A stretch of DNA of 64,000 nt, from contig WPIO01000012.1 of the NCBI GenBank assembly GCA_009760855.2, forward strand, positions 7,851,001 to 7,915,000, given 5' to 3'. Source of the DNA: Cristatella mucedo. Taxonomy: Eukaryota > Bryozoa > Phylactolaemata > Cristatellidae. A program made the translations under genes and the position numbers. Shown here one piece after another: positions 1 through 11,500 of the stretch (position 1 is the stretch's first letter; each line of letters begins with the position of its first letter). Under the pieces are notes generated by a model. The model searched no databases and was not told the origin of the DNA. It saw only the letters and a list, made by a program, of their open reading frames with translations.

Positions 1-274
1 GTTATATTGGAGGATCTGTAAGATAAGATTAAAGTTTCAGCTGAAACGATAATCCAAAATAGCTCCATGACGAAATTAAAAAGCCAAACTCGTTTGTTTT
101 AAGATTAGCAGCCGAGCAGAAGAGCATCGGCCAGTACTACTTTTGGCTAAGTAGTTGAGGCAAGATCTGAATTGGAGGAAAACCTGACCGGTCTAAGCTA
201 ATGCAAGGTGTCACAGCCGCCCACTCATTTAGTCTCAAGAACGGTGGCATGGCGACCCACTATCACGCCCACTC
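1..274. other. Unassigned sequence
   Basis: I see no reading frame, RNA gene or recognisable repeat here. A short piece at the right end (the 'cactcgactagcattaatcatgcg' region, about 270-295) recurs at about 22795-22815 and starts the shared flank described next. Confidence 0.4.
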
Positions 275-700
275 GACTAGCATTAATCATGCGTTCATAG
301 AGAGAGCTACATTAGAAGTTATTACGTAGAATAATAATCACAAACTTATTAACGCATTTGCATAGCACTCTCAGAGAACTTGGTCACTTTCTAGGCACCC
401 AAAAGTTGCTGCAAAGGCACCAACTTTGAATGGCTAGTGTAGTGGTAGCATGCTCAATGTCATCAACATGATCAGAGGAAATAGGCAAAGTGTCAACATG
501 CAAAAATAGTGGCGGCGAGCATAGTGTCAGCACGGATATGCACTCAAATGACTTGTGACATAGACCCACTAAATGCCGTAGCCAACACGTGTGTTTCCCA
601 AGCACTTAAAGGAAATGACAGCTGCTTACGTTTGGATGAAAAGTCTCTACTTGAAAATTGAACGTGGCTTTGATGCGAAAGTGAAATGTTACGTATTGCG
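275..700 (-). mobile_element. Degenerate LINE 3' tail, shared flank copy 1
   Basis: Read on the minus strand this ends like the better LINE copies in the window: a 'cactctcagagaac..tttctaggcac' hairpin remnant near 368-397, then 'gctgcaaagg', then the conserved 3' UTR with 'gcatgctcaa', 'cagcacg' and 'cccactaaatgc'. No open frame survives. The same stretch recurs at about 22800-23200 and, more diverged, at 37990-38300, so it was copied as part of the large duplications rather than inserted three times. Confidence 0.55.
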
Positions 701-1192
701 AATGCGCTCTGTGTAAAGAAGCACAGAAGCGAAGACAAAACACTCAGCCAGCTCTTGAGACCAATCATAGCTTAGCTCAGAAATGTTTGGAGGTCAGTTA
801 AAGACCCATTATAGAAGATTCTAGTAAATAAGAAGGGGGTCCTTGCGATGATTGAGCTTAAATGAATAAGTTATATTTATCTAGAAATGTTTTGCATAGG
901 TACGTTAGCGCACGATAATTAAGCGACTTAAAACTTGAAGTGAAACAGCATTGAAGTCTGTGCAATCATTGGTGAGAGCCTGTACTAAAAAGTAACACGC
1001 CACATGATGCGGCGGCTGAGACTTTCACGATAAACGGGCGCATCCGGGGATTTGTGCAACCGCTTTTAAAGTCCTAACTAGCGTCTATCGTGAATTGATT
1101 ACATGCCTGTGAACATAGCAACTGAACGCACGATCTACGAAGGATTTGAAAATGGCTAGATGTACTGCTAAATTACTTGAATCTGAAACCAA
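701..1192. other. Unassigned sequence
   Basis: No coding or repeat signal was recognised. In the second flank copy the place just after 690 is where the small LTR element (23215-24715) sits, so this stretch has no counterpart there. Confidence 0.35.
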
Positions 1193-1410
1193 TGCTCGCT
1201 CAGGGCCTGTCACCACGGAATGACAGGTGTCGGCTGGCTAACTGTTGTCGTAGGACTGGACTGCCAGAAAACGTTGATCCTATTTTCTACCACTCCGGCG
1301 ACCGCATCTCTGTGCAATGACAAGCGAAAAAGTGAGCGGATTCTTCTTCCGGCTCAGAGCCTCGCCCGAGTGCTCAGCCTTGGCACTCAGTTAGGGGTGA
1401 CATGTGCATT
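1193..1410. repeat. Block repeated at 26470-26690
   Basis: The sequence from 'aatgctcgctcagggcctgtca' through 'ggtgacatgtg' is nearly identical to about 26470-26690. It lies between the LINE-tail flank and unit A here, and between the CT tract and unit C there, which ties the two regions together as parts of one larger duplication. Short frames inside it are not conserved protein. Confidence 0.75.
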
Positions 1411-1645
1411 AACGCAGTTAGGAGTGGCAAGCACAGGGTAAGCATGTAAGTATAGTTGGTGGCAGCTTGCTTAGTCTCAAGGGGATTTGAGGTTCGTGCG
1501 AGGTAAAGGTAAACAATTAGATTCCAAAAACTTAGTGGTACGATGCTTAGTCTGGTTGGGGAATAGATCTGATGGATAGGCTGAAGCCAATGAATTAAGG
1601 GACCCAAAAGTGAGTGACAAAACATTGATAAACGTTGATATGGAG
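1411..1645 (-). mobile_element. L2/CR1-type LINE fragment with internal deletion
   Basis: The minus strand encodes remnants of the C-terminus of a LINE ORF2: 'HRTTKFLESNCLPLPRTN', the same block as in the best copy at 62620-63389, preceded by 'LTFGSLNSLASAYPSDLFP'. The 3' UTR part (1411-1480) is joined to it with a deletion of the usual sequence around the stop. It is a dead fragment. Confidence 0.7.
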
Positions 1646-1689
1646 CCGCCAAACCCTGGAAGCACGAACGAGAGTCCGATGGCTCTCAG

Positions 1690-2400
1690 GCCACTGCTGC
1701 TGCTACTGCTGCTGTGCTGAGCCCATGACAGTGTGATTCGCAAGAAAAGCCTCGAACACCCGTAGCTAACGCGAAAGGCTGAACGACTCTGGTGGTGGAG
1801 CGTGCCAGAGTCAGCAGTGCTTAAATGTCAAAATTAAGAGCCGCGATTTATTGTTGAAGGGCGTCTACAGGACTGCCAGCTGAGCAATCAGTTCGATAGC
1901 CAGCTGAAGATGTGGCCAGCCATTACCTATTAGTCAACAGAATGGAGTATCTCAGCTTCTTTGTCTTCCGTTCAGCTAGCTTACCGTTTTTCTCGTAGAA
2001 AGGTGCCATAGGCACCTCCGATCTAGATTTCACCACCAATGCAAGTAGCAGACCAGCTACGACCGACATCCAGACTTGAGCACTATTTAAGACCGCTGGC
2101 ATGGTAAAAGTGGAGCTTTATGCTTCAAGAGCAAAATGCTGATTTATTCGTCTTCTTATATGTAAACGTATGCCGATGACTGCATTTGTCGGAGCAGACG
2201 CACGCAGCCATGAATAATTGGTGACCTGTATCCCTGGAGAAAATTTGTGCCCGCTGGGGTTACTCTCGCTGGCAGTGTTCGACAGACGAAAATAGCTCCG
2301 GGCTGTCGTTCTAATTTTGCCGAGTGCTCGGACGGATTGGCTTGAGTGAATGGGTTATCTTTCACGGCTGGTAGAAAACTCTGTGTTTGATTGGGAGACG
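1690..2400 (-). mobile_element. LTR-like sequence related to the 51.5-52.1 kb LTR region
   Basis: About 1690-2110 aligns with 51485-51885: both have the CTG-rich start, 'gattc(g/a)caagaaaa', and 'caatgcaagtagcagaccagct' near the right end. Beyond that the resemblance to the gypsy LTR (51891-52169) is weaker: a 'tttattcg' match, and 'ggattggct' near 2333. It may be a diverged solo LTR or LTR plus leader of a related element. No coding sequence is visible. Confidence 0.45.
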
Positions 2401-4265
2401 GTTGGCATTAGTTGACATTTGTCTCCTGTCAGGTTGGCTCGATAAGTAACCAATGTACAATTCACTGCAGATCCACAGGGTTTATTGCCAAGATTGTCAC
2501 CTATTGGCTAGGCGAACCATAGGCGTCGTTGAAGCTGATGATGTAGAAAGTAAATAAAAAAGAACCGCCAAAGCGGAATTGACATAGCCCCGGGTTATTG
2601 CAGCTACACTCAGCTGTGAGTAATGCTACAACTTTTGCTGCTGCTTGCGGTGGCCATTTGCTGCACCAAACTCGAGTTGTCAGGAATTACACTTACCTTC
2701 CTTTCGCTCATGACAGATCCTCCAGCAGACTGCCGTTTCACACGCTTTCGATGTGCCATAACCAAACGGTTCGTACGCTGCAGGAATCTTTAACTTTCAC
2801 CGACGAATGCCGACACTTAAGAAAATCCGATACGTAAGCACCGCCAATAATAACGACGTTTTGAAACCAAAACCTCGGCATGCTAAAGGAAGCAAGGACG
2901 TTCCATTAGTGGATTCGGATGTTCCTCTTGCCGTTGACTTCCTTGACGGATTTCCATAATATAATTTAATTGTACATTGCCCTGAGCGACTTTTTTCAGG
3001 ACCTGTAGTTTGATTATATGAAGGCTGGCATTACTATTCCCGGTAACCCACTGGTGAAAAGCTGCTGGGAGATCCTTCACGGGGGCCACTGCACGTCTGT
3101 GTTCCGTCTTTGATGTGGCTTAGACAATGGCCAGTATTATTCCTCCAGCTAAGCCTCTGGTAAACTTATGTTAGATATACCATCGTGGTCGGTCGATGCA
3201 CAGCTCTGGCTCGGCTCTAATTAATCATTGTGGTCGGTTGGCTCACAGCCGTGTTCGAGGAGTGGGACTCGGGTGGGCAACAGGTGCGAGGGCGTCATAC
3301 TGCCCTCTGTTTCCTGCGTCGTAGAATAAATCCTTGGTGTGGGTCATTGGTTTGCGTTCTGGCCTGCATGCTTGAACAAACGAGCGGCGCTTCACATAGC
3401 CTCGAGGCTCGGTCACATGACCTCTGGCAGACCTTGTCCCGGGCGAGAACCTCAACCACTGAGAAAAAACTCACCGAGGCGTCCTCTGGCAGTGAGTTGC
3501 TGGTTATCATTATGAACCGGACGCACGATAGCCTAGAGCTCAGCTCGTGAGAAATACCACTAATTGGGCAAAGGACCACATGCTCTTTAGCAAACAGGCG
3601 TGGCATTTCACGTCGTGCAATATCTAGCTTTTCGTAAAGAACTAAGATTTGCTATTAAAAGCGTACTGGTATCGTCGGCTGCTATTTTGATGTTCCGTTG
3701 CCACCACTTGTGCAACTGAGTTTCGAAGACACACGAATGAACCACAATTAACCCAATCCACAGCCTTCCATTATATTTCCCGTCAAATTTATCACAAATC
3801 AGAACCACCAACCTCCAAATAATTTGGAATATCGGACTACAGCTACATGTACAATATACTGAGAAATAGTTGCGTGATTCCATTCTCATGTTCTCACAAA
3901 GTTAACTTAAAGTAGATTGCCAGGGGCCCAGGCGTAATTCCACTACATTCCGCCACGAAACGGTGGAAATTCTTTAAGAAAAGCCCCCTTTTTTTGCAAC
4001 GCATGTGACAGAAAATTCTACGAAAATTGACACATCAACATTTTTTATCGCATTCGTGCGGTCTTTCTCGCGCAATGTGCTGCGATTGAATGCAGTAACC
4101 CATGCCAATACCTAGATCTATGCCAATCACTGAATCCACCTCATAAAAAATAGAAACAAATTGTGCCGAGCTCCAGTGTTTCTTGCATATCAAAGTATAC
4201 CGTGTCGTGTGAGCTACCATGTAAAATAAAAAAAATGTGCATCCTTCAACTGTATCAATAGGCGG
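2401..4265. other. Unassigned sequence
   Basis: I recognise no gene or element. Several frames of 60-106 codons overlap each other on both strands near 2600-2840 and 3230-3890, but none shows a motif, a consistent codon pattern or a copy elsewhere in the window. Confidence 0.35.
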
Positions 4266-5380
4266 CTATCGCCGGAAGCGACCTTGGAAACTACTGCAAA
4301 CCCATCTATTCCACTGCAAATCATCCTGAAATTGCCACCAAGAAGCTCTAATCAGCGTTGCATACAGGACTAGACTCAGTTTAATGTGCACCTGCAAAGT
4401 TTTCCACCATTGAGCACACTCGTTTTCATGCAATACATTGCAATGCAATGTAATGGCCCGGTCCCATACTGAAAAACAACCTCAATGTGCCGAAATCAGC
4501 TGCAGTGACCAGAACGCTCACACAAGAAGCTCTAATTAAGATCGTTACTTTTCGATTATTGTGTACTCTCATAACTTCGCTCTGATTGCTTCGACCATTC
4601 TGCAGCAACTCACTGCAATACACTGCAACGGTCCGGGCCAGTAAATCACCCACATACTTTCAACCCATTAAACTAGCTCTGACCGCTAAATTTTGTGGAA
4701 TGCACGGCAATCGAAGGCAATGGCACGGGAAACTACGGCGATCCATTGCGATCAATCGCAAATCACTGGAAAGTGACTGGGCAAGAATCAAATTTATCTT
4801 ACTTGCCACAGCGAAACAGGTTAAAAGTGCAATCTCGGGCACATACTGGTTCAGCGGCAGCAAAGGCTGGGGCTAATTCATGGTAAATTCATGAAACATT
4901 GGCAGCTCGAAGCCCCAGTCATCGTTACATATAACATTCTGCTGATTTCAAGGTAGTGCCGTATCGTTTTTTAAAAGATTTGCTGTTTAACTGTCAGCAA
5001 TGCACGGCATTCTACAGCGATGGTTGGAGCGAAAAGCAAAATCCGTGGAGAATTGACAAGATTTGCTGCAGTAAATTGCAGCTCTCGTTTTATGCAACAC
5101 ATACCTGCGTGAATGCACAGTTTTCGCCAATTGTGCCGGTTCAATTGACTGCAAGGCACGGCAAACGACGGCAATGCCCGGGGACATACGCCAATTCATG
5201 ACAGTCAGTTACACATGGACCGACAGTTGCAGAGAGACGCTCCTACTTTTCTTGCTTACTGGAAAACACTGCATCAAGAGTGCAGGCCACATCCTTTTAA
5301 AGAATCAAAAAGGCACAATGGAGGGCAATGCATGGAAATCGACTGCAATTGGTCAGCCTTTACCACGAGCTGGTTTGGTC
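4266..5380. repeat. Degenerate GGCAAT-rich repeat array
   Basis: A motif of the form 'gcaatgcacggcaat' followed by 'ggcaatggcccggg' returns in decayed form near 4430, 4600, 4695, 4995, 5150 and 5310, with 'ctggaaa' and 'gtgcaa' blocks between. The spacing is roughly 100-300 bases and irregular. Many overlapping short frames on both strands arise from it, but the repeat structure argues against coding. A related snippet lies at about 5825-5865 and 26905-26945. Confidence 0.5.
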
Positions 5381-5550
5381 TAGCGGTTTTGGTCTAGCCG
5401 AGCTGGTTTGGTCTAGCGGTTAAGATGCTCGCCCCAACCAAGATCTCACTGAGGTCGTGGGCTCGGGCCCTGAGGCATATGCAAAGCGCCTGTATAGAGA
5501 TTAGGTTCTCTTGGGGCGCTATATAATTAAATGAATTATTTATTTATACC
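5381..5550 (+). mobile_element. tRNA-derived SINE, family 1 (LINE-like tail)
   Basis: A tRNA-like head contains an A-box-like 'tggtctagcggttaag' and a B-box-like 'gtgggctcgggccc'. After it comes a tail 'gcgcctgtatagagatta' then 'ggttctcttggggcgct' that folds as the same double hairpin as the LINE 3' end, and a TTTA-type terminus. The first 20 or so bases of the head occur twice (around 5367-5388 and 5399-5420), a small local duplication. Other copies lie at 47221, 48366, 56342 and 60311. Confidence 0.8.
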
Positions 5551-5589
5551 ACAATCAGTTTAAAATTCGCTTGAACTTGGCCGCTTGAA

Positions 5590-6809
5590 TATGCCATTGT
5601 CCTACCACATAACGCTCTCTCTGGGTTCACAAACTTTAATTCTTTGAGCTCAACTTTGGGCTATGTATGGCTGTTAATGGCAATCGGCCGAGATTATACA
5701 GCAATCTATGATCTTCTGATATTATTACAAGCAAAGAGGTGTGAGAAGATCCAATGTTATTAGCTTACTATAGTGTGCTGTAATAAAAGTGCATTCGAAT
5801 TCTTTCTACTGTTGTCGAACGCACATTAGAGGGCGATGCCCAACAATCGAAAGCAACGGCCTGAGAAAATAGGGAAATCTGTAACGGTGCAATAAAAATA
5901 GAATCGTCGATGCTGGGTGACGCAGCCATTTAGATTTCTCGTTCACATATACTCTATTATTTGGTTCACTCAGGAAGGTTCACCCTTGTAATATGCAGCT
6001 GGCTTCCATCTATCCGCTGAGCTTCCACTTTGTGTGGTCTCGGATATTGCTTTAGCATTTGCCTTCTCAGCTGGCAGTCCTTTGCTTCATCTCCAACTAC
6101 CGTTAATTAGTAAAGCCTTCGCTTCCACCCTAGGTGGAGATACTGGTGACGCTAATACCGGCAGCTCTTGGGCTGCCTTATGGATGGGGCCAGCAGCATC
6201 TTGCAAGCAGGCGCTGAATGATTGTACTTGCCATACCTCCATGGTTGCCAGCTGATCGTGAGCCCCTCCTTCCTTCAAAACTCGGAAGACTCAGATGCAC
6301 ATCCGAATACATAAATAAATAACTATAATTCATTTGCATAACACTCAAGAGAGATTAATATCTATACGGGGGGGGGGGCTTCACACATGCCACAGGGCCG
6401 AGACTAGCATGGTTCAACCTGTCATGTCACCACCAGCTCTTTCTCTTTCTTTCTCTCTCCCCAAGTCTCCCAGTCACTTTCTCTCTCAGTTTCTCTCTAT
6501 CTATTTTTTTGCTAGTTTACAGTGCTGTCTTTCCATTGTGCGTATCTTCGATAAAGGACAATCGTTTCCCATTGCATCATCATCCTAATCGCTATGTTCA
6601 CTGGGATTCTAGTCAATGTTCCAGCCATGGACTTTGCTTAAAAATTTAGAGACCATTCACAGACTGAGCTGGCGAAAAGCTTCTTATACACATGAAGGTT
6701 TTTCTATGATCAGTTTCAGGTTCAATTACGAAATTAAAGTCATTGACATAGCACCTCACAGCTTCATAAGGTAGAAAATGCATGTTCCGAAACAATTTAG
6801 TTTTCAGTT
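5590..6809. repeat. Upstream flank of unit A, repeated at 26690-27893
   Basis: From 'ccacataacgctctctctgg' onward this matches 26690-27893 closely with small indels. It contains a truncated minus-strand family-1 SINE tail (about 6310-6400, with a 12-G run) and a pyrimidine-rich tract (6435-6510). The piece 6060-6320 also has a diverged relative at 60050-60300. No gene is recognised. Confidence 0.85.
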
Positions 6810-8071
6810 AGGGATGCTGCCCTTCGAAAGTCTGTTTATTCGACAGTCGTATGAGCACACCTAAGTGAGTGGAATCTTACATAGAGAAACATTAGGAATT
6901 ACACAGAATTTCTGTGAGTGCAACGATTCACTTAGGGAAGGCTGATTTTACGAGCTAGGGTTACTGTTATTTTTAGATCAGCCGGTCGCTCTCATCTTGT
7001 TTGTTGTAACTAGTCATACGAAAATGTGCAATGTATCAGCTATAACATTTCAACGATTGCAAATAATTGCAAACACGCCACGCCTAACGTTTGCAGTACT
7101 TCAACTTTATAATAAAAACCTATGCCTCTACGAAAGTTTGCAGTGAAGCCTGCCGTCACTGGCTATGCCAATAGCCTTTAAAAAACATTTTAGTAGCATG
7201 ATATTGTATGGGGTCACTGTGGAAAACCCTGATTCATTACAAAACTAAAACATCTAGCGAAACGTAACGTATCATTCAACGTCCATAACTCGACATTGCA
7301 TAAAAGACAACGTGGATGTTAGGGGGGAAGGTTTGCATAGCAAACTCGCAGCCCAAGCAGGTTTCGGTGCACATTCGTTAGCCAACAGACTTTATTTTGC
7401 ACAACAAAGATAAAGTGATAATCAAGGTAAAGTCAGGAGAGAAGTTGAGGTAACGAGTAGCCTATAAGATGCGCCTGACTTGAGATTTCTCTCAAATCAT
7501 GTAACTGGCTCGTAGCCCTGTTAAATGCCGTCCGCAGTTTTTGGGACACGAACCTGTGTATTGACGTTTGCGTGTTTTGCTCGTTCGATGCTAAATAGTG
7601 ACATTAAAAAACAATCCAAAGTTAAAACTTTGGGCTGCAATAGATCACTTCAAAATAAAGTGAATAACTTATAACTTAGGTAAAAAGAGTAAAGCCAAGT
7701 GATACTTTACTGCATTTATATCTTAAACGTATTATTACATCGCGTGCAAGTGGCACAACTTCATATACAAGCAGCATTATAGTTTATTGTATAAGTGACT
7801 TGATATCAAAATACCACAAGCGTTGAACTATAATTGAGAAGAATAGCTGTATTTATAAATATTCTCATATTTATGCAAATCACTGTATCAAGATCTACAC
7901 AAATGATCATTTAAAAAGTTTTCTAGGCTACAGCTGGTGCAGGCGTAAGGAACGGTCGAATGACTAAGCAGCAGCATGTCGAGAAATATTGGTCTTTGTT
8001 CGTTTCGCCTTGAGGTGCCTGCTTTCAATACAGCGAGTCCCTGCCGACATCCTTGGGCGTTTCTTCCCTTC

Positions 8072-8077
8072 TTTATT
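8072..8077 (-). promoter_or_regulatory. Polyadenylation signal AATAAA, SAP30 copy A
   Basis: AATAAA on the minus strand lies 129 bases past the stop codon of exon 2. It is kept at the same distance in copy C (29155-29160) and at 177 bases in copy B (17260-17265), which supports it as the 3' end signal. Confidence 0.6.
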
Positions 8078-8205
8078 TTTCTCACCGTATCTCACGTGGC
8101 CGACCACACTTGTGTCGGTGGCATGACTTGCTGTTGAGTCGTTGCACGACTCTTCTCTTGCCACGTTCAGTGTCGTGGCCAGTTGTCAACTTCCGGTTGT
8201 TGTAG

Positions 8206-8511
8206 CTACTTCCTATCACTCTCGTCAATATCGCTGCCACGAACTTTCAAAATAAAATTATGTGCAGTGACGTCTCCATGCACATCTATGCATTCGAAGT
8301 GCTGCTGAACAGCACGTAGGTGCTCCTCTCTTGTCGCAGCAGGATCGATTTCGATATTAAACACTTGTGCATAGCGCCTTAGAGAAGTATCCGAAAGAAC
8401 CCTTAAGTCAGCTGCCATCATCGTTGGTTTCCTTGTTGCTGGTGTTCTCCTTCGGAGGCGCGCATCTTCGATGAAGGTTGCATGGTAACCGCAAATATGA
8501 TTGTGTGGAAC
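8206..8511 (-). CDS. SAP30: SAP30/SAP30L-like protein copy A, exon 2 (end of zinc module and Sin3-binding domain)
   Basis: This terminal exon has 101 codons plus the stop. The acceptor 'tttctatttaag' precedes a phase-0 start. It begins with the C-x2-H half of the zinc module ('ICGYH'), then a basic stretch ('EDARLRRRT'), then the Sin3-binding domain: 'TSLRRYAQVFNIE', a 'TREEHLRAVQQHF' helix and 'NFILKVRG'. These match the 'NTLRRYKRHFK', 'NKAQLVEIVGCHF' and 'YFIYSVK' blocks of animal SAP30 in order and spacing. In known animals this domain binds the PAH3 region of Sin3 in the histone deacetylase corepressor, in the nucleus. The aspartate of the usual C-D-x-H is glycine here. Identity rests on motif matching; expression is unknown. 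Confidence 0.85.
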   Translation of the reverse strand, partial: VPHNHICGYHATFIEDARLRRRTPATRKPTMMAADLRVLSDTSLRRYAQVFNIEIDPAATREEHLRAVQQHFECIDVHGDVTAHNFILKVRGSDIDESDRK

Positions 8512-11500
8512 CTTAAATAGAAAAGATTCATGAATACGATTGAATATCAGTCGGTCCAGCGAGATCTGGTAAAACAGTGCTGCAACAAAAAATTCAGACA
8601 GTTTAGAGTGATAAATTATTGTTTCCTTTCCATTCCGAGTCAGGCCTTTCTCTGTCTGTCTGTCGTTCTGTCTGTCTGTCTCTCTCTACCTCTATTTTTT
8701 CTTAAGCTTTTGTTCTTCGTTCTCTTAATCTCTTTTAGTCGGCTTCTCTCACTGCGTCTCTTCTAAAGTAAATAACAGATAAAAGTGTTATAGTCTCCAC
8801 CTTACGTTGATGCGTTTGTTGATATCCTTTTAGTATCTATTTGTTACTACATTATTATTCTGTCTGCAGCTGTCGTTGTCTAAACAGAAATGGCTATTAA
8901 GTCATACGGGAATTGAGTGACCTGATCTCCTAGCTAAGCCAAGAATAGCCCCTAGAATGAATGCTTACAAAAGTGTTGTCAATAGGAAGTTAACTGATGA
9001 AACTGTATTGCCAATCGAGGAGAGTCTACTAACCTCAGGTGGGTAGAGATACAAACAAAAACAGGGGCATGAGGACATTGCTTTCGTACTGGCCGGAGAG
9101 GCTCAAATTAAAAGGTTTTAGCAGACAGACCATCCATTTATAAAAGTGGTAACAGCTTTCTGGAATTTTCTACGTTTCTGGCTTCATGCAGTATCTTCTC
9201 TTTCGTATTGCTGTCTAGTGTAATCACAAACCTTCCAGGCCGGAAACGTGTAGCTGCAAAAGGCACAGTGCTAGACCGTGCAGGACCAGTGCTAAAGAGA
9301 TAATGTCAGTTTAGCATCAACACGGTCACAGCAGTCGTGATGCTGGATGACGGCATAGCAATGGCGAAATCACCAGCAAATATGCAACCAACAAAATATT
9401 CTAGCTGTGGTTCGATTATGCGACTAGCTCGGTGTCGTCTGCTCATCGGTATCAAAGCACTGCCGAATAGAACTGTCGCATTTCGAGAACTTGCACAATC
9501 ATGCAAGGACAATAAATAGATTAGCATTAGTAAATATTGGGTAGTATGAGGCTTGCTAGTGGTGGCATGTTCGAGCCAACTAAACAACGTAAGCTTCAGC
9601 TCATCAGCAGTGACAAAGTAGACAGTTGCCGGCGGGCACACGACTGTGTCTAAAGATTAGATTACGACTAGCTATGTACTTTATTGAAGACAAAAAGAAA
9701 TTGACCATATTTGTCAAGTGGAAAACTAAGATTGAGGGTTACAAGAAGTAAAGATGCGGCTATTGGCTTGATAGTTTTAAAATTACATCGACATTTTGAG
9801 ACAAGCTAGTGATGATTCGGGCTGGGAGGCCGCAAAAGGCGTCGAGGCTTTACGTCATATCTAAGGAATTGTAGATCAATGCACGCATCTTCAGGTTAGC
9901 TAGTCTGGGAAATTGGACTGCAGGTGCCAACAATCAGCTCGGGTATAAGTACATTTAGCAGCAACAGGACCCTAAGCATGCAGCATGGTCAGTAAATTTC
10001 ATAATAATCAGATGCATGGCAGATGCAATGGCCCAGCAAGTCACAAGATCTGCCCTCTCCAGAGCATTTATCCGACGACTTCAACAGGCACATAAGGCGG
10101 GATGAGCTGTTCGGTCAGCAGAAGGAGCTGCTAGACATTCACTTGTACTTTTTCTTTGACTTCTCCAAACCCTCTAGCTTGTCTAATTCTCTAACAACTT
10201 TTCTGGCTGTATCGATTAAATTCACACAGGGAATGCTGCAAACTTACAAAGATTTAATGACGACAAAAAACCCAACCACTTGTTAAGGATAGCCGAAATG
10301 GCGATTCAGAATATGGAAAACCTAACCCTCACAATCAGCTGCACCAGCATATCTCTGTTTGAATCTCCAAGTAACCTGGTGTCCGGTTCTAATAAGACGA
10401 CCACATCAAATGCATAGTCACGTGTGCCTACGTTTAGCCACACAACAGTGCCAGAGTTCGAGCTTGCTTAGACGGTACTACATCCAAATTAGTCCGTACA
10501 TAAATGAGCTCCCTTCTAGACTTCTGTAATGCTGCTGCTCGTGCTGCTACGTATGTAATCGTAGGCACGAAAGGGACTGGTCATGGTTGGTCTTGTAGGT
10601 TAGAGTGAGTAATTTGCTCTGTTTTGGTATCCATTTATCAACTGGCACCATCGCAGCTTTTTTGGCACAGGAGACAATTGAGTCTTTCTGATTTACCAAC
10701 CAATCTTGCATCTATATTCAGCACCAGCTACAAAAGTTTAAAGGCTGTTTTTTTAAGGTAGCCCAGCAAAATCTAAGTTACAGTAGTCCTGTTTAGTCAG
10801 AATAACGAAGCCAGTAAGGTCTTTCGACGGCCACCTGTAGGTGGTACTTAAATTGGACAGGGATCAAACAAGATGACTACCTCTGGTTATACTCTTCAGA
10901 AGAGCTCGTGCACATTGTAAATCAGAGGCTTACGGTCAGTGCAAAAATCCTACTGCTCGGTGCACGTTTCGTGAACTAAGCAGTTTTCACATTACATGCT
11001 TGATGTTCTCCCAGGGGGTGTAATCAGGCATGTACAATCAGGAACGTGTATTTGGTACAGAACTGGCATTTGCCACATCGTACCACTTAGCACCGACGTG
11101 CACTGGCTCTCAAACAAACAGTCCGTCGACTGCAAGGTTTTCTAGTCACTATTAGGTCCCTCCATTCTCAGGCTGCAACCTTTATGCTCCTAAACCCTGC
11201 AACTCACTACCGACGCACGTTACAACACCCCCTGACAAAAAACAGTAAAAAAGTACCCAACATTAGCAGATGAGTGTAATACAATATCTGCAAAGTGCTT
11301 TGAAAGTGAATCCCTTCTCTGAGAGCATTATATATAGATAGTATTATCATTATTAATATTGTTATTGCCTTCGCAAGATTTAAATTATTTTGACTTAGTC
11401 CTAACAATGACGGTACGAGCGACGATAACGCTGATAGGTCGTTTGCATAGCTTTCTTAGAGATCTAAATCTAGCTTAAGGCGTTTTACACTTCGATGCAT

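Noticed and set aside
7964-8164. 66-codon basic minus-strand frame after SAP30 exon 2 (also at 29047-29247)
   Set aside because: It lies between the stop codon and beyond the AATAAA signal, is kept only in the young A/C pair, and is not open in unit B, so it is 3' UTR and downstream sequence.
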